A stretch of DNA of 64,000 nucleotides, from positions 558,001 through 622,000 of the forward strand of contig NZ_LT796768.1 of NCBI RefSeq assembly GCF_900167475.1. Reading direction: 5' to 3'. A program made the position numbers and the translations under genes. The DNA comes from Aeromicrobium choanae. GTDB lineage: Bacteria; Actinomycetota; Actinomycetes; Propionibacteriales; Nocardioidaceae. The first letter of the stretch is position 1, and each line of letters opens with the position of its first letter. Below, piece by piece: positions 8,003 through 17,021 of the stretch. The notes beneath the pieces were generated by a model. The model ran no database searches, was not told the DNA's origin, and saw nothing but the letters and a program-made list of their open reading frames with translations.

Positions 8003-9742
8003 CTACTTCGTGACGGTCAGGGTGCGCGCGCCGCTGGCCGAGGGCTCCATCAGGTCGGTGCCGCCGAACGAGGCGGTGATCGCGTGCTTGCCGACCGCGA
8101 GCTTCGGCAGCGTCACGACGACCTTGCCCTTCGACGCAGGCGTGAGCGTGGCGGTGGCGATGCGCTTCGTGCCGTCCATCACGACGATCGATCCGGACGT
8201 GATCCCGACCTTGCTGGCCGACAGGACCGAGATCGTCAGCTTCGCCTGCGCGGTGGACTTCACCGAGGTGGCCAAGAGGGCCGTGGCCGTGGTCGTGGGC
8301 TCCTGGACGACGAGCGGGACCTCGGCGCTGGAGGACGCGAGCTGGTAGGGCGCACCGCGGTACTGCACCGAGATCCTCCGCGTCCCCGGCGCCAGACCCG
8401 GCACGGGGATCGTCAGCGTGCCGCGTGCCGCGGGTGTCAGGGTCGCGGCGGCGACCTTCGCGCCGTCGGCGAGCACCCAGACCTCGCCCGCGGTGGGAGC
8501 GACGCGACGCGCGGTGGCCACGGTGGCGACGACCTGCGCCGGCTCCGTCGAGCGCACCGTCGGCTTCGCGACCGCGGCCGCCACCGTGGTGGGCTCGACG
8601 ACCGAGAACGCCGTGGCCCGGGCCGAGGAGCGCTTCACGGTCTTGGAGCCCCAGTAGGTGGCCCGGATCGTGTGCCGGCCAGCGGTGAGCGCCGGCAGGC
8701 GCACCGAGACCTTGCCGCGGCGCGCCTTGGTGAGGACTGGCGAGGCGATGCGCCGGTCGTCGACGTACACCGAGACCGCGTTCGTCGTGGTGCGGCCGTC
8801 GGTCGGCGTCACGGCGACCGTGGCGACCGGACGCGAACCGGCGGCGACGGTCGTCGACGGCAGGGTGATCGTGGTCTTCGCCGACACGACCTTCGGGGGC
8901 TTCGTGACGACGACCTTGATCGTGCGGCTCGTGGACTTGCGGACCTTGGCGTTGCCGTCGAAGACGGCGGAGACCCACTGCTTGCCGCGCTTCATCCGCG
9001 GGAGCGTCACCGCGATGGAGCCCGCGTGACCCGGCTTGAGCGTGACGGTCTTGACCGTCACCCCGCCGCGACGCAGGCGGACCTTGCCCTCCGGAACGAC
9101 GCCCTTGGAAGCCTTCACGCGCACGGTGACCTTCGGCTTGATCCGGGTGCTGACCTTCGCCGGCGCGGCGACCGAGACGGCCGACGCCACCGTCGGCGCG
9201 GGTGCGGGCGACGGCTCGACGGGCTCCGGGGAGACCGGCGCACTCTGGTCCTTGAAGTGGATGAACCGCTCGGGGTACCAGGAGTCGCCCGTGTTGACCC
9301 GGTACCGGCGGTAGGTCTTCGAGGTGTAGCTGTCCTCGGACAGCACGAGGAAGCCCGAGCCGACCTGCTCGACGTAGGCGACGTGGCTGGCCGCCTTCGA
9401 CCACTGCGCGATCGCGCCGACGGCGGGACGGTTGTCGACGGGGTAGCCGAGCTTCTTGGCGTTCGTGTGCCAGTCGCGCGCGTTGCCCATGAGGATCCGG
9501 GGCTCGGGGACGCCGGCCCTCTTCATCCGCCAGGCGGCGTAGTTCGTGCAGTTGTGCCCGGCGTACATCCGCCAGTGCATGAGGTGCATGACGTCGGCGT
9601 ACCCGGAGGTGTCGCACTTGGCGACCTGCGCCTTGGTCTTGGCCGTGCAGATCAGGGTGAACGCCTGGGCCGACGTGGTCGTGGCCGAGAGCCCCGACAC
9701 CACGAAAAGGCACACGAGTCCCACGAGTCCCAAACGACGCAT
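8003..9742 (-). CDS. Secreted CHAP-domain protein with Ig-like repeats
   Basis: This 579-residue protein has a signal peptide (1 to ~27, ending SAQA). The CHAP domain (~35-165) has the nucleophile Cys65 in HNCTNYAAW and His120 in SHVAYVEQ, consistent with an NlpC/P60-like peptidoglycan amidase or peptidase. A Pro-rich linker (PEPVEPSPAP) leads to about four Ig-like repeats of 85-95 residues, each ending in a pattern like LPALTAGRHTIRATYWG. These are Big-type domains of cell-surface proteins. It may cleave or bind wall material; the substrate is not inferable. Confidence 0.85.
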   Translation of the reverse strand: MRRLGLVGLVCLFVVSGLSATTTSAQAFTLICTAKTKAQVAKCDTSGYADVMHLMHWRMYAGHNCTNYAAWRMKRAGVPEPRILMGNARDWHTNAKKLGYPVDNRPAVGAIAQWSKAASHVAYVEQVGSGFLVLSEDSYTSKTYRRYRVNTGDSWYPERFIHFKDQSAPVSPEPVEPSPAPAPTVASAVSVAAPAKVSTRIKPKVTVRVKASKGVVPEGKVRLRRGGVTVKTVTLKPGHAGSIAVTLPRMKRGKQWVSAVFDGNAKVRKSTSRTIKVVVTKPPKVVSAKTTITLPSTTVAAGSRPVATVAVTPTDGRTTTNAVSVYVDDRRIASPVLTKARRGKVSVRLPALTAGRHTIRATYWGSKTVKRSSARATAFSVVEPTTVAAAVAKPTVRSTEPAQVVATVATARRVAPTAGEVWVLADGAKVAAATLTPAARGTLTIPVPGLAPGTRRISVQYRGAPYQLASSSAEVPLVVQEPTTTATALLATSVKSTAQAKLTISVLSASKVGITSGSIVVMDGTKRIATATLTPASKGKVVVTLPKLAVGKHAITASFGGTDLMEPSASGARTLTVTK

Positions 9743-9810
9743 GGCGGACAGCCTACGACACCGACACGCCGAAATGAACTTAAAGTTGAACTTTAGGGTT
9801 CCGATGTGTT

Positions 9811-9828
9811 AATGACACCGCTGTCATT
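9811..9828 (+). promoter_or_regulatory. Dyad AATGACA-N4-TGTCATT upstream of the two-component operon
   Basis: A perfect 7-bp inverted repeat with a CCGC spacer lies about 70 bases before the response-regulator start, in an AT-richer patch. Immediately upstream (9775-9798) are two direct copies of TGAACTT with 12-bp spacing and the palindrome AACTTAAAGTT. OmpR-type regulators often bind direct repeats, so autoregulation is plausible but unproven. Confidence 0.4.
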
Positions 9829-9895
9829 TCAGGCTCACAGCCACTCCACAGCCGACGCTCAACCGATTCGACCCCTCAGGCGCGAGACTGGACGC

Positions 9896-10627
9896 ATGAG
9901 CGTCGCGTCCGACCTGACCCGTCCGGACGGCACCCCTCTGCGGGTGCTGGTCGTGGACGACGAGCCCAACATCGCCGAGCTGCTGCAGATGGCCCTGCGC
10001 TACGAGGGCTTCGAGGTGCGCACCGCCGGCACGGGACGCAAGGCCGTCGCGGCAGCGCGCGAGTTCGCGCCCGACGCGATGATCCTGGACTGGATGCTGC
10101 CCGACTACGACGGCCTCGAGGTCCTGGCGAAGGTGCGCGCCCTCTCCCCCGACGTCCCGGTGATCTTCCTGACCGCCCGCGATGCCGTGGAGGACCGGAT
10201 CGCCGGACTCACGGCGGGCGGCGACGACTACGTGACCAAGCCGTTCAGCCTCGAGGAGGTGGTCGCGCGGCTGCGCGCGCTGCTGCGGCGTGCCGGCGGA
10301 CGCCGCCAGGACCCCAGCTCCACGCTCGTCGTCGGCGATCTCGAGCTCGACGAGGACAGCCGCGACGTCACGCGCGGCGGGACGCCCATCGAGCTGACGG
10401 CCACCGAGTTCGAGCTGTTGCGCTACCTCATGCGCAACGAGCGCCGTGTCGTGTCGAAGGCCCAGATCCTCGACCGCGTGTGGGACTACGACTTCGGCGG
10501 CAACGACAACATCGTCGAGCTGTACATCTCCTACCTGCGCAAGAAGGTGGACGCCGGGCGCGAGCCGATGATCCACACCAAGCGCGGGGCGGGCTACATC
10601 CTCAAGGCCGCCCCGGCGGCACCGTGA
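9896..10627 (+). CDS. OmpR-family response regulator
   Basis: This 243-residue protein has a receiver domain (~18-130) with the acidic pair in VVDDEPN, phospho-acceptor Asp65 in MILDWMLPD, and Lys115 in YVTKPF. The winged-helix DNA-binding domain (~145-240) carries ELTATEFELLRYL and SYLRKKVD. Upon phosphorylation by the kinase encoded next it should bind DNA as a dimer. The signal is unknown. ATG 9896 opens MSVASD; upstream codons in frame lack receiver-like sequence. Confidence 0.92.
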   Translation: MSVASDLTRPDGTPLRVLVVDDEPNIAELLQMALRYEGFEVRTAGTGRKAVAAAREFAPDAMILDWMLPDYDGLEVLAKVRALSPDVPVIFLTARDAVEDRIAGLTAGGDDYVTKPFSLEEVVARLRALLRRAGGRRQDPSSTLVVGDLELDEDSRDVTRGGTPIELTATEFELLRYLMRNERRVVSKAQILDRVWDYDFGGNDNIVELYISYLRKKVDAGREPMIHTKRGAGYILKAAPAAP

Positions 10628-12045
10628 TGCGCCCCCGCACCCTGACGGGGCGGCTGATCGCCTCCGCCGTGGCCCTGGTGTCGGTGGTCTGCCTGCTCGT
10701 GGCCCTGACCGCCACCGTCATCATGCGGTCGACGCTGATGGAGCGGCTGGACGGCGACCTCCAGCAGGCGGTGGAGCGCGCCCAGCGCGTGGAGGGGCCG
10801 GGCCGCGGCGGCGGCGCGCTCGTGACCGACTGCGGCGAGCTGCCCACGCTGCCCCCGGGCCAGAACGCCGGAAGCGTGACGGCCGTCTTCGGGTCCGCCT
10901 GCCGCATCGGCGTCCAGATCACCGCGGCCGGCGGGCTGAGCCAGCTGCCGCCGGAGGCGGTCGACGAGATGAGCGAGGCCGAGGTCGGCGACGAGCCGCG
11001 CACCATGGACCTGCCGGGCGTCGGCTCGTACCGGGTCGCCGCCACGACGAACGCCGCCGGCGACCGCGTGGCCTTCGGCCTGCCCACTGCCGGCGTCGAC
11101 GACACGATCGGCAGCCTGGTCCGCTGGGAGATCCTGCTCTCGCTGTTGGGCATCGGCGTCGCCGCCGTCGGGGCGCGACAGATCGTCCGCCACCAGCTGC
11201 GGCCCCTGCGGCAGGTGGCGGCGACGGCCCACGAGGTGGCCGAGACGCCCCTGGCCTCGGGCGCGGTGGCCTCGCTCCCGCGAGTGCCGGACGAGCTCAC
11301 CGACCCGTCCAGCGAGGTGGGCCAGGTCGGCGCCGCCTTCAACCACATGCTCGGACACGTCGACGACGCGCTGCGGGCACGCCACGACAGCGAGCAGCAG
11401 GTGCGCCGGTTCCTCGCCGACGCCTCCCACGAGCTGCGCACCCCCCTGACGACGATCCGCGGCTACGCCGAGCTGAGCCGCCGCACCGACGCGGACCCGA
11501 CCGAGGCCATGGCCCGGATCGAGTCCGAGGTCGGACGGGTCACGACGCTCGTCGAGGACATGCTGCTGCTGGCCAGACTCGACTCGGGACGTCCCCTCGA
11601 GCAACGCGAGGTGGACCTCACTCACCTCGTGGTGGAGGCGGTGGCCGACGCTCGCGTGGTCGACCCCGAGCGGCGCTGGCGGCTCGAGGTGCCGCCGGAG
11701 CCGGTGACCGTCGTCGGCGACGAGCTGCGCCTGCACCAGGCCCTCACCAACCTGCTGACGAACGCCACCCGTCACACGCCTGAGGGAACGACCGTGACGG
11801 TGCTCGTTCTGGCCGATCCGACCCGCGTGGAGGTCCACGACGACGGGCCGGGCGTCCCCGAGGAGCTGCAGCCCGTCGTGTGGGAGCGCTTCACACGCGG
11901 CGAGTCCTCGCGCACCCGCTCGGCCGGCGGCGCCGGACTGGGCATGTCCCTGGTGCGCGCCATCATGCTCGCCCACGGTGGCGAGGCGTCGCTGGCCAGC
12001 CGGCCCGGCGACACGACGTTCACGCTGACCTTCGCCGCCGAGTAG
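10627..12045 (+). CDS. Sensor histidine kinase (HAMP-HisKA-HATPase)
   Basis: This 472-residue membrane kinase has TM1 at ~12-34, an extracytoplasmic sensor region (~35-165, with two Cys that could pair) and TM2 at ~168-186. A HAMP segment (~187-245) is followed by HisKA with His268 in ASHELRTPLT, and an HATPase domain with NLLTNATRH (N box), DDGPGV and GLGMSL. It should phosphorylate the regulator at 9896-10627. Its ATG overlaps the regulator stop as TGATG, so the pair is translationally coupled. Ligand unknown. Confidence 0.92.
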   Translation: MRPRTLTGRLIASAVALVSVVCLLVALTATVIMRSTLMERLDGDLQQAVERAQRVEGPGRGGGALVTDCGELPTLPPGQNAGSVTAVFGSACRIGVQITAAGGLSQLPPEAVDEMSEAEVGDEPRTMDLPGVGSYRVAATTNAAGDRVAFGLPTAGVDDTIGSLVRWEILLSLLGIGVAAVGARQIVRHQLRPLRQVAATAHEVAETPLASGAVASLPRVPDELTDPSSEVGQVGAAFNHMLGHVDDALRARHDSEQQVRRFLADASHELRTPLTTIRGYAELSRRTDADPTEAMARIESEVGRVTTLVEDMLLLARLDSGRPLEQREVDLTHLVVEAVADARVVDPERRWRLEVPPEPVTVVGDELRLHQALTNLLTNATRHTPEGTTVTVLVLADPTRVEVHDDGPGVPEELQPVVWERFTRGESSRTRSAGGAGLGMSLVRAIMLAHGGEASLASRPGDTTFTLTFAAE

Positions 12046-12081
12046 TTGCGGCCAGTTTGGACCGTGCACCATGATCGACGC

Positions 12082-12828
12082 ATGGCTCAGAAACAGTCCA
12101 TCCTCGGACGCATCTCCCAATTGACGAAGGCGAACATCAACGCGCTGCTCGACAAGGCGGAGGATCCGCAGAAGATGCTGGACCAGATGGTCCGCGACTA
12201 CACCAACTCCATCGCCGAGGCGGAGCAGGCGGTCGCGCAGACGATCGGCAACCTGCGGCTGGCCGAGGCCGACCACGCCGAGGACGTCGCCTCCGCGAAG
12301 GAGTGGGGCGGCAAGGCGATCGCCGCGTCGAACAAGGCCGACCAGCTGCGCCGGGAGGGCCACGACGGCGAGGCCGACCGGTTCGACCAGCTCGCGAAGC
12401 TCGCGCTGGGCAAGCAGATCGCGGCCGAGAACGAGGCCAAGGCGGCGGCACCGATGATCGCCCAGCAGGGCGAGGTCGTCGAGAAGCTCAAGACCGGCCT
12501 GGTCGGCATGAGGGGCAAGCTCACCGAGCTCAACTCCAAGCGCGACGAGCTCGTCGCCCGCCACCGCTCGGCCGAGGCGCAGGCGCAGGTCACCGACGCG
12601 ATCAAGTCGATCGACATCCTCGATCCCACCAGTGAGCTGAGCCGCTACGAGGATCGTGTGCGCCGCGTCGAGGCCCAGGTCCTCGGCCACCAGGAGCTCG
12701 CCGCGTCCAGCCTCGACTCGCAGTTCGCCGAGCTGGAGGCCGACGCGGGCCAGCTCGAGGTCGAGGCCCGCCTGGCCGAGCTCAAGGGGCTCGGCCAGGG
12801 CACCCCCACCCCCGAGGAGAACGCGTGA
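12082..12828 (+). CDS. PspA/IM30-family protein
   Basis: This 248-residue protein is almost entirely helical and coiled-coil, opening ILGRISQLTKANINALLDKAEDPQKMLDQMVRDY, the PspA/Vipp1 signature. These peripheral inner-membrane proteins oligomerise to stabilise damaged membranes and can restrain envelope-stress regulators. It follows the two-component genes by 36 bases and overlaps the next gene by GTGA, suggesting an envelope-stress operon; this is inference. The C-terminal tail TPTPEENA is short and disordered. Confidence 0.9.
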   Translation: MAQKQSILGRISQLTKANINALLDKAEDPQKMLDQMVRDYTNSIAEAEQAVAQTIGNLRLAEADHAEDVASAKEWGGKAIAASNKADQLRREGHDGEADRFDQLAKLALGKQIAAENEAKAAAPMIAQQGEVVEKLKTGLVGMRGKLTELNSKRDELVARHRSAEAQAQVTDAIKSIDILDPTSELSRYEDRVRRVEAQVLGHQELAASSLDSQFAELEADAGQLEVEARLAELKGLGQGTPTPEENA

Positions 12829-13307
12829 AGCTCACCGAGAAGTTCGAGTACCCGGCCAGCCCCGAGCAGGTCTTCGGCCTCGTCAGCGACCAGGGCTTCC
12901 GCGAGCGGTCGTGCGAGCGCCAGGGCGCCCGCGACTACTCCGTCACGGTGGAGGAGCAGGGCGGCGCCACCGTTGTCACGATCGTGCGCACCATGGAGTC
13001 GGACATGCCCGACTTCATCAAGAAGCTCACGGGCGACTCGGTCACCGTGACGCAGGTCGAGAAGTGGGGCCCGGCCGACGCCGCGGGCACCCGCACCGCC
13101 GAGGTCTCGGTGGACATCCACGGTCAGCCCGCCCGCATGCTCGGCACCTCCACGATCGCCGGGTCCGGGAACGTCAGCACCATGTCGGTCGACGGCGACG
13201 TCAAGGTGTCGCTGCCGCTCATCGGCCGTCGCATCGAGCCGGAGGTCGCCAAGGCGATCACGGCCTCGCTGCGTGACGAGGTCGAGTACGGCAAGACCCA
13301 GATCTGA
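12825..13307 (+). CDS. DUF2505 family protein
   Basis: This 160-residue protein has a START/SRPBCC-like pattern: LTEKFEYPASPEQVFGLVSDQGFRE at the N-terminus and a long C-terminal helix. It matches my memory of the actinobacterial DUF2505 family, whose function is unknown though the fold binds hydrophobic ligands. GTG 12825 overlaps the PspA-like stop (GTGA) and is preceded by GAGGAGA. Confidence 0.8.
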   Translation: MKLTEKFEYPASPEQVFGLVSDQGFRERSCERQGARDYSVTVEEQGGATVVTIVRTMESDMPDFIKKLTGDSVTVTQVEKWGPADAAGTRTAEVSVDIHGQPARMLGTSTIAGSGNVSTMSVDGDVKVSLPLIGRRIEPEVAKAITASLRDEVEYGKTQI

Positions 13308-13310
13308 GCC

Positions 13311-13613
13311 TCAACCGCCCAGGAGCTCGATGACCTCGTCGAGCTCCTGCGGCGCGTACCAGGCCAGGTCGCCGCTGCCGTCGGCGTCGAGATGGAACGA
13401 CTGCACGTCACGCAGCCGGATCGGCGCGTCGGCGTCGTCGAGCTCGGCGCACACCACCACCGGGCCGTGCTCGGCGGCGGTCAGCAGCGCGTCGTACTCG
13501 TCCTCCTCGTCCTGCGAGGCGGCCGTGACGCGCTCGGGCGTGACCGGCTCGTCCTCGGCGAGGGTGCGCAGCAGGGCGGCATCGGCCGCCGCGTAGACGC
13601 GGGTACGACTCAT
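13311..13613 (-). CDS. Small hypothetical protein (DUF6912-like)
   Basis: This acidic 100-residue protein opens SRTRVYAAADAALLRTL and ends WYAPQELDEVIELL. The order of motifs (an RVY start, an EEDEYDALLTAAE helix, a VVVCAEL strand, then a WY-x-x-QEL end) resembles DUF6912, but it is shorter than I expect for that family. Function unknown. Its ATG overlaps the stop of the acyltransferase gene (ATGA), so it is the downstream member of a coupled pair. Confidence 0.6.
   Translation of the reverse strand: MSRTRVYAAADAALLRTLAEDEPVTPERVTAASQDEEDEYDALLTAAEHGPVVVCAELDDADAPIRLRDVQSFHLDADGSGDLAWYAPQELDEVIELLGG
13321..13348. terminator. Inverted repeat at convergent gene ends
   Basis: AGGAGCTCGA (13321-13330) and TCGAGCTCCT (13339-13348) form a perfect 10-bp stem with an 8-base loop, 14 bases after the DUF2505 stop. 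It lies inside the end of the opposing small gene. It could stop rightward transcription; no U-tract follows. Confidence 0.4.
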
Positions 13614-15016
13614 GTGGGCCTCTTCCGTCCGCGGGGGGCACGCGCGCGCCGGGGACCGATCGTCTCGGTCAGCTCCTCCAACGCCTCCAGGATGCACTGC
13701 CCCAGGACGTCGGCATCCGGCACCGACTCGCGATCGGTGACGATGCCGAAGAAGACGCGGCCGTCGTAGGACGTGACCCCCACCGAGACCGCCCGGTGAC
13801 CCGTGAGCGGGATGGCCGGGAAGATCTCCCGCAGCTGCTGCCCCGCCATGTACACCGGGTCCTGCGGGCCGGGCACGTTCGTGATGACCAGGTGGTACGG
13901 CCGGTTCGCCTCGTCGGTGGCCACGCGCGCACCCACCGCGTGGAACGTGGAGGTGGCGAAGCCCGGCAGGTTCGCGAGCTTGTTGGCCGCCACCGCCGAG
14001 CCGGTCTCGCGGTGGCCCTTCAGGGCGTAGGAGACCTGGTGCAGCCGCACGACGGCGTTGGACTCGCCCACCGGCAGGTTCAGCATGAGGCCGCGCACGA
14101 GCGGCCCGAGCGAGGTCGGGTGACCGCCCTCCGCCAGCCCGTCGCGGGTCACCGACATCGGCACCATCGCGCGGAAGCTGGTCTTGGCGGTGACGGGCTC
14201 GGCCCGGGTGAGCATCCAGCCGCGCAGGCCCCCGGCGATCGCCGCCAGGATCACGTCGTTGACCGTGCCACCGTGCTCGTCGCGGACCCGCCGGAACGCG
14301 GTGAGCGGGGCGCTGACCGAGGTGAACCGGCGGTGCCGCGAGGGAGTGGCGGTGAGCGGGCCGTGGGACGTCGCGTCGGGACCCAGGCCCGGCAGGTGCG
14401 AGACGACCCTCGACCACTGGTACTCGCCGCTCCACAGCAGCTCGGCCGGGTGGCTGAGCTGCGAGCGAACCGAGCCGGTGAGCAGCTCGAGGGTGCCGGG
14501 GGCGGACCGCGGGGTCCACTCCTCGTGCGGGATCGTGCGGTCGCGCTGCGTCTCCTCCAGCAGGACCTGCGCGAGGTCGACCGTGTGCGAGCCGTCGACG
14601 AGCGCCTGGTGCGACTTGAACAGCAGCGCCAGCTCGCCGCCCTGCAGTCCCTCGATCAGGTAGAGCTCCCACAGGGGACGCTCGTGGTCGAGCCGGCGCG
14701 CGATGAGCCGGCCCACCAGGTCGTGCAGGGCGTCGCGCCCGCCCGGGCGGGGCAGCGCCGAACGCCTCACGTGCAGGGAGAGGTCGAAGTGCTCGTCGTC
14801 GACCCAGACCGGCATGCCGACGCCACCGGGGATGCGGCGCGGCACCTGGCGGTAGCGCGGCACGAGGTCGATCCGGTCGTTGATGACCTGTATCAGGCGG
14901 TCGTAGTCGAGGGGCCGGTCTCCGGGCGCGAGGATCGCCAGCGACGCGACGTGGCGGGGCGTCTCGGGATGGTCCTGGTGCAGGAACATCGCGTCGAGAG
15001 GACTCAGTCGTTGCAT
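13610..15016 (-). CDS. WS/DGAT/MGAT-type O-acyltransferase, divergent active site
   Basis: This 468-residue protein belongs to the wax ester synthase/diacylglycerol acyltransferase family, which makes storage triacylglycerols and wax esters in actinobacteria. It opens with the family-typical RLSPLDAMFLHQDHPETPRH. The condensation motif HHxxxDG reads HQALVDG (residues 136-142), so the second His, normally catalytic, is Gln137. A later NDVILAAIAGGLR block and PGPQDPVYMAG segment match the family. Activity may therefore be altered or absent, or this is a known Gln-bearing subgroup. Confidence 0.85.
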   Translation of the reverse strand: MQRLSPLDAMFLHQDHPETPRHVASLAILAPGDRPLDYDRLIQVINDRIDLVPRYRQVPRRIPGGVGMPVWVDDEHFDLSLHVRRSALPRPGGRDALHDLVGRLIARRLDHERPLWELYLIEGLQGGELALLFKSHQALVDGSHTVDLAQVLLEETQRDRTIPHEEWTPRSAPGTLELLTGSVRSQLSHPAELLWSGEYQWSRVVSHLPGLGPDATSHGPLTATPSRHRRFTSVSAPLTAFRRVRDEHGGTVNDVILAAIAGGLRGWMLTRAEPVTAKTSFRAMVPMSVTRDGLAEGGHPTSLGPLVRGLMLNLPVGESNAVVRLHQVSYALKGHRETGSAVAANKLANLPGFATSTFHAVGARVATDEANRPYHLVITNVPGPQDPVYMAGQQLREIFPAIPLTGHRAVSVGVTSYDGRVFFGIVTDRESVPDADVLGQCILEALEELTETIGPRRARAPRGRKRPT

Positions 15017-15174
15017 GCGCTCCCCTGCTGTCCTGGCGTGGATCCGGTCCGCCGGTAGCCCCGAAACTTACCACCCGGTCCGGCCACCCGAGGGGCTTCG
15101 GAAAGCGGCGCGAGTCGCTGACAGCGGACCCGCTGCCGTGCCATCCTGCCTCGAAGGAGGACGGAGGACGGACG

Positions 15175-15897
15175 ATGGCCCTGCGGACGGACGCGGCACT
15201 GGCTGCGAAGCGACTGGCCGCCGCGTCGTGCGTCGGCGCCGTCCTGGGTCTGCTCGTCGGCGGGGTCGGCGGGCGGCTCTTCATGGGGCTGCTCGCGAGC
15301 CTCAACCGCGAGGACCACGGCGTCATCACGAGCGATGGCTTCCCGATCGGCGAGGTGACCACCGCCGGCACGATCCAGCTGCTCCTCACCGGGACCGTCC
15401 TCGGGGTGCTGGGCGCCGGGATCTACCTGGGGCTGCGCGGACTGGCGCCCGGGCCGGTGTGGTTCCGCCGCGCGTGCGCAGCCGTGGGCGGCACCGTCAT
15501 GGTGGGGGCCTCGATCGTCCACGAGGACGGGCCCGACTTCACCCTGCTCGAGCCCACGTGGGCGGCGATCGTCCTGACGCTCGGGGTTCCGCTCGTCTTC
15601 CTGCTGGTCATGCCGCCGTCGGTGGACCGTCTCGTGGTCGACGGGGGCTCCCTGCTGCGCGGCCGGTGGGCGTGGGTCGGACTCGTGCCATGGGTGTTCC
15701 CTCTGCTTCCCGCCACCGTCCTGCTCGTCGGGGCCTGGCTCCTCGCGCGCTGGGCCGGGCAGCGCATGCCCGGGGCGGGCGCGTGGCTCGCGCGGGGCGC
15801 CCTGGCGGCGCTGTTCGTCGCCGGGGCCGTCATCCTCACCTCCGAGATCGTCGCGATCTACGACACGGTCGGCGAGGGCCGCTACCTGCTGCGCTGA
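15175..15897 (+). CDS. Hypothetical polytopic membrane protein
   Basis: This 240-residue protein has about six hydrophobic segments (~15-40, 60-87, 100-115, 125-145, 165-188 and 198-220). I do not recognise a family. A strong ribosome site (GGAGGAC) precedes ATG 15175. The 158 bases upstream, divergent from the acyltransferase, hold no further gene. Confidence 0.75.
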   Translation: MALRTDAALAAKRLAAASCVGAVLGLLVGGVGGRLFMGLLASLNREDHGVITSDGFPIGEVTTAGTIQLLLTGTVLGVLGAGIYLGLRGLAPGPVWFRRACAAVGGTVMVGASIVHEDGPDFTLLEPTWAAIVLTLGVPLVFLLVMPPSVDRLVVDGGSLLRGRWAWVGLVPWVFPLLPATVLLVGAWLLARWAGQRMPGAGAWLARGALAALFVAGAVILTSEIVAIYDTVGEGRYLLR

Positions 15898-15905
15898 CGG
15901 CCGGC

Positions 15906-17021
15906 TCATCGCGTGGTCACCAGCTCGGTGGCGAGCCGCTCCACCCGGGTGACGTAGCCCGACGTGGGCACCACCTCACGCAGCGGCCGTCCGGTCATCA
16001 GCGCGAGGTCGTGTCCGGGTCCGTCCTGAGGGAGGAACGCCCACGGGGTGTGCCCGGTGAGCTCGCGCAGCGTCTGGGCGACCTCACGCTCGGTCCAGCC
16101 CAGGGAGGCGCGGAACCCGTTCAGCACGAGGCGCGGCGGGCGCCGCCACGGACCGGCGTCGTCGAGCGCGCGAACGAGCCGGGCCAGCCCGACCGGATCG
16201 ACCCGGCCGACCGCCAGCACCTCGTCGGCGAGGTCGAGCACGCGGCGGGTCACCTGGTCGCGCGACGGCCCCTGACCCATCGCAGCCTCCACGCCGAAGC
16301 CGCAGTCGACCACGACGAGGTCGTGGTCGCGCCGCAACGCGCGCAGGACGGTCTCCAGGGCGTCGGGGCGCAGGTGGTGCCACATGTCGGACCGCGGCAG
16401 GCCGGTGAGCACGTCCCAGTGCGGGCCGAGGCTCAGCAGGTGGGCGTCGGCGGACGCCGCGCGGCCACGGGTCACCTCGCGACAGGCGGCCATCACGCCG
16501 CTGACGTCGTCGAGCACGCCGAGCAGCTGACCGATCGACCCGCCGTACACGTCGGCGTCCACGAGCGCGGTGCGGCGACCACCCGCGGCGGAGGCCGCCG
16601 CGAGCGACACCGCCAGGCTGCTCCGGCCGGGTGCACCGGTGGCGCCCCACACCGCCACGAGCGTCCCGGGATCGGCATCGCGCTCGCGTGGTGCCACGGG
16701 CACCGACCCCGCGGCGGCGAGGTCGCCGAGCCGGGCCTCGTGGTCGATGCCGAGCGCGGCACCGTCGCCGTCCACCGCCGCGCACCGCACCCCCAGCTCG
16801 ACGAGGCGCTCGACGACCCCGGCGTCGAGCCCGGGGCTGCCCACCGCGACGAGCGCGAGGTCGAGCCGGTGCGTGCCCGCGGTGGCGAGGAGGTCGGCGA
16901 CGTCGACGCACCGGCGCACCAGCAGCATCCGCGCGTCCTGCTCGATCTCGGCGAGGGCCGCGGCCTCCCAGTGCGCCCCGCACGCCGCGACCGCGACGCG
17001 CATCGGCTCGGTCGCGCTCAC
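15906..17021 (-). CDS. CpaE-like MinD/ParA-family ATPase
   Basis: This 371-residue protein has an N-terminal receiver-like region (~8-110) without obvious phosphorylation residues, then a P-loop ATPase domain. The deviant Walker A reads GATGAPGRSS (~126-135), with Arg where the GK Lys is expected. ALVDADVYGGS and LVVVDCGFG follow as Walker A' and B-like motifs. CpaE-like proteins help place tad/Flp pilus machinery, but no tadA, tadB or flp gene is visible here. GTG 17021 overlaps the SAF-domain gene stop (GTGA), so the two are one operon. Confidence 0.8.
   Translation of the reverse strand: MSATEPMRVAVAACGAHWEAAALAEIEQDARMLLVRRCVDVADLLATAGTHRLDLALVAVGSPGLDAGVVERLVELGVRCAAVDGDGAALGIDHEARLGDLAAAGSVPVAPRERDADPGTLVAVWGATGAPGRSSLAVSLAAASAAGGRRTALVDADVYGGSIGQLLGVLDDVSGVMAACREVTRGRAASADAHLLSLGPHWDVLTGLPRSDMWHHLRPDALETVLRALRRDHDLVVVDCGFGVEAAMGQGPSRDQVTRRVLDLADEVLAVGRVDPVGLARLVRALDDAGPWRRPPRLVLNGFRASLGWTEREVAQTLRELTGHTPWAFLPQDGPGHDLALMTGRPLREVVPTSGYVTRVERLATELVTTR

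Noticed and set aside
7965-9713. Upstream extension of the radical SAM frame, giving a 1226-residue protein
   Set aside because: The extra part is an antisense shadow of the CHAP-protein gene, whose signal peptide, Cys65/His120 and repeats are clear; the family-typical start is ATG 7964.
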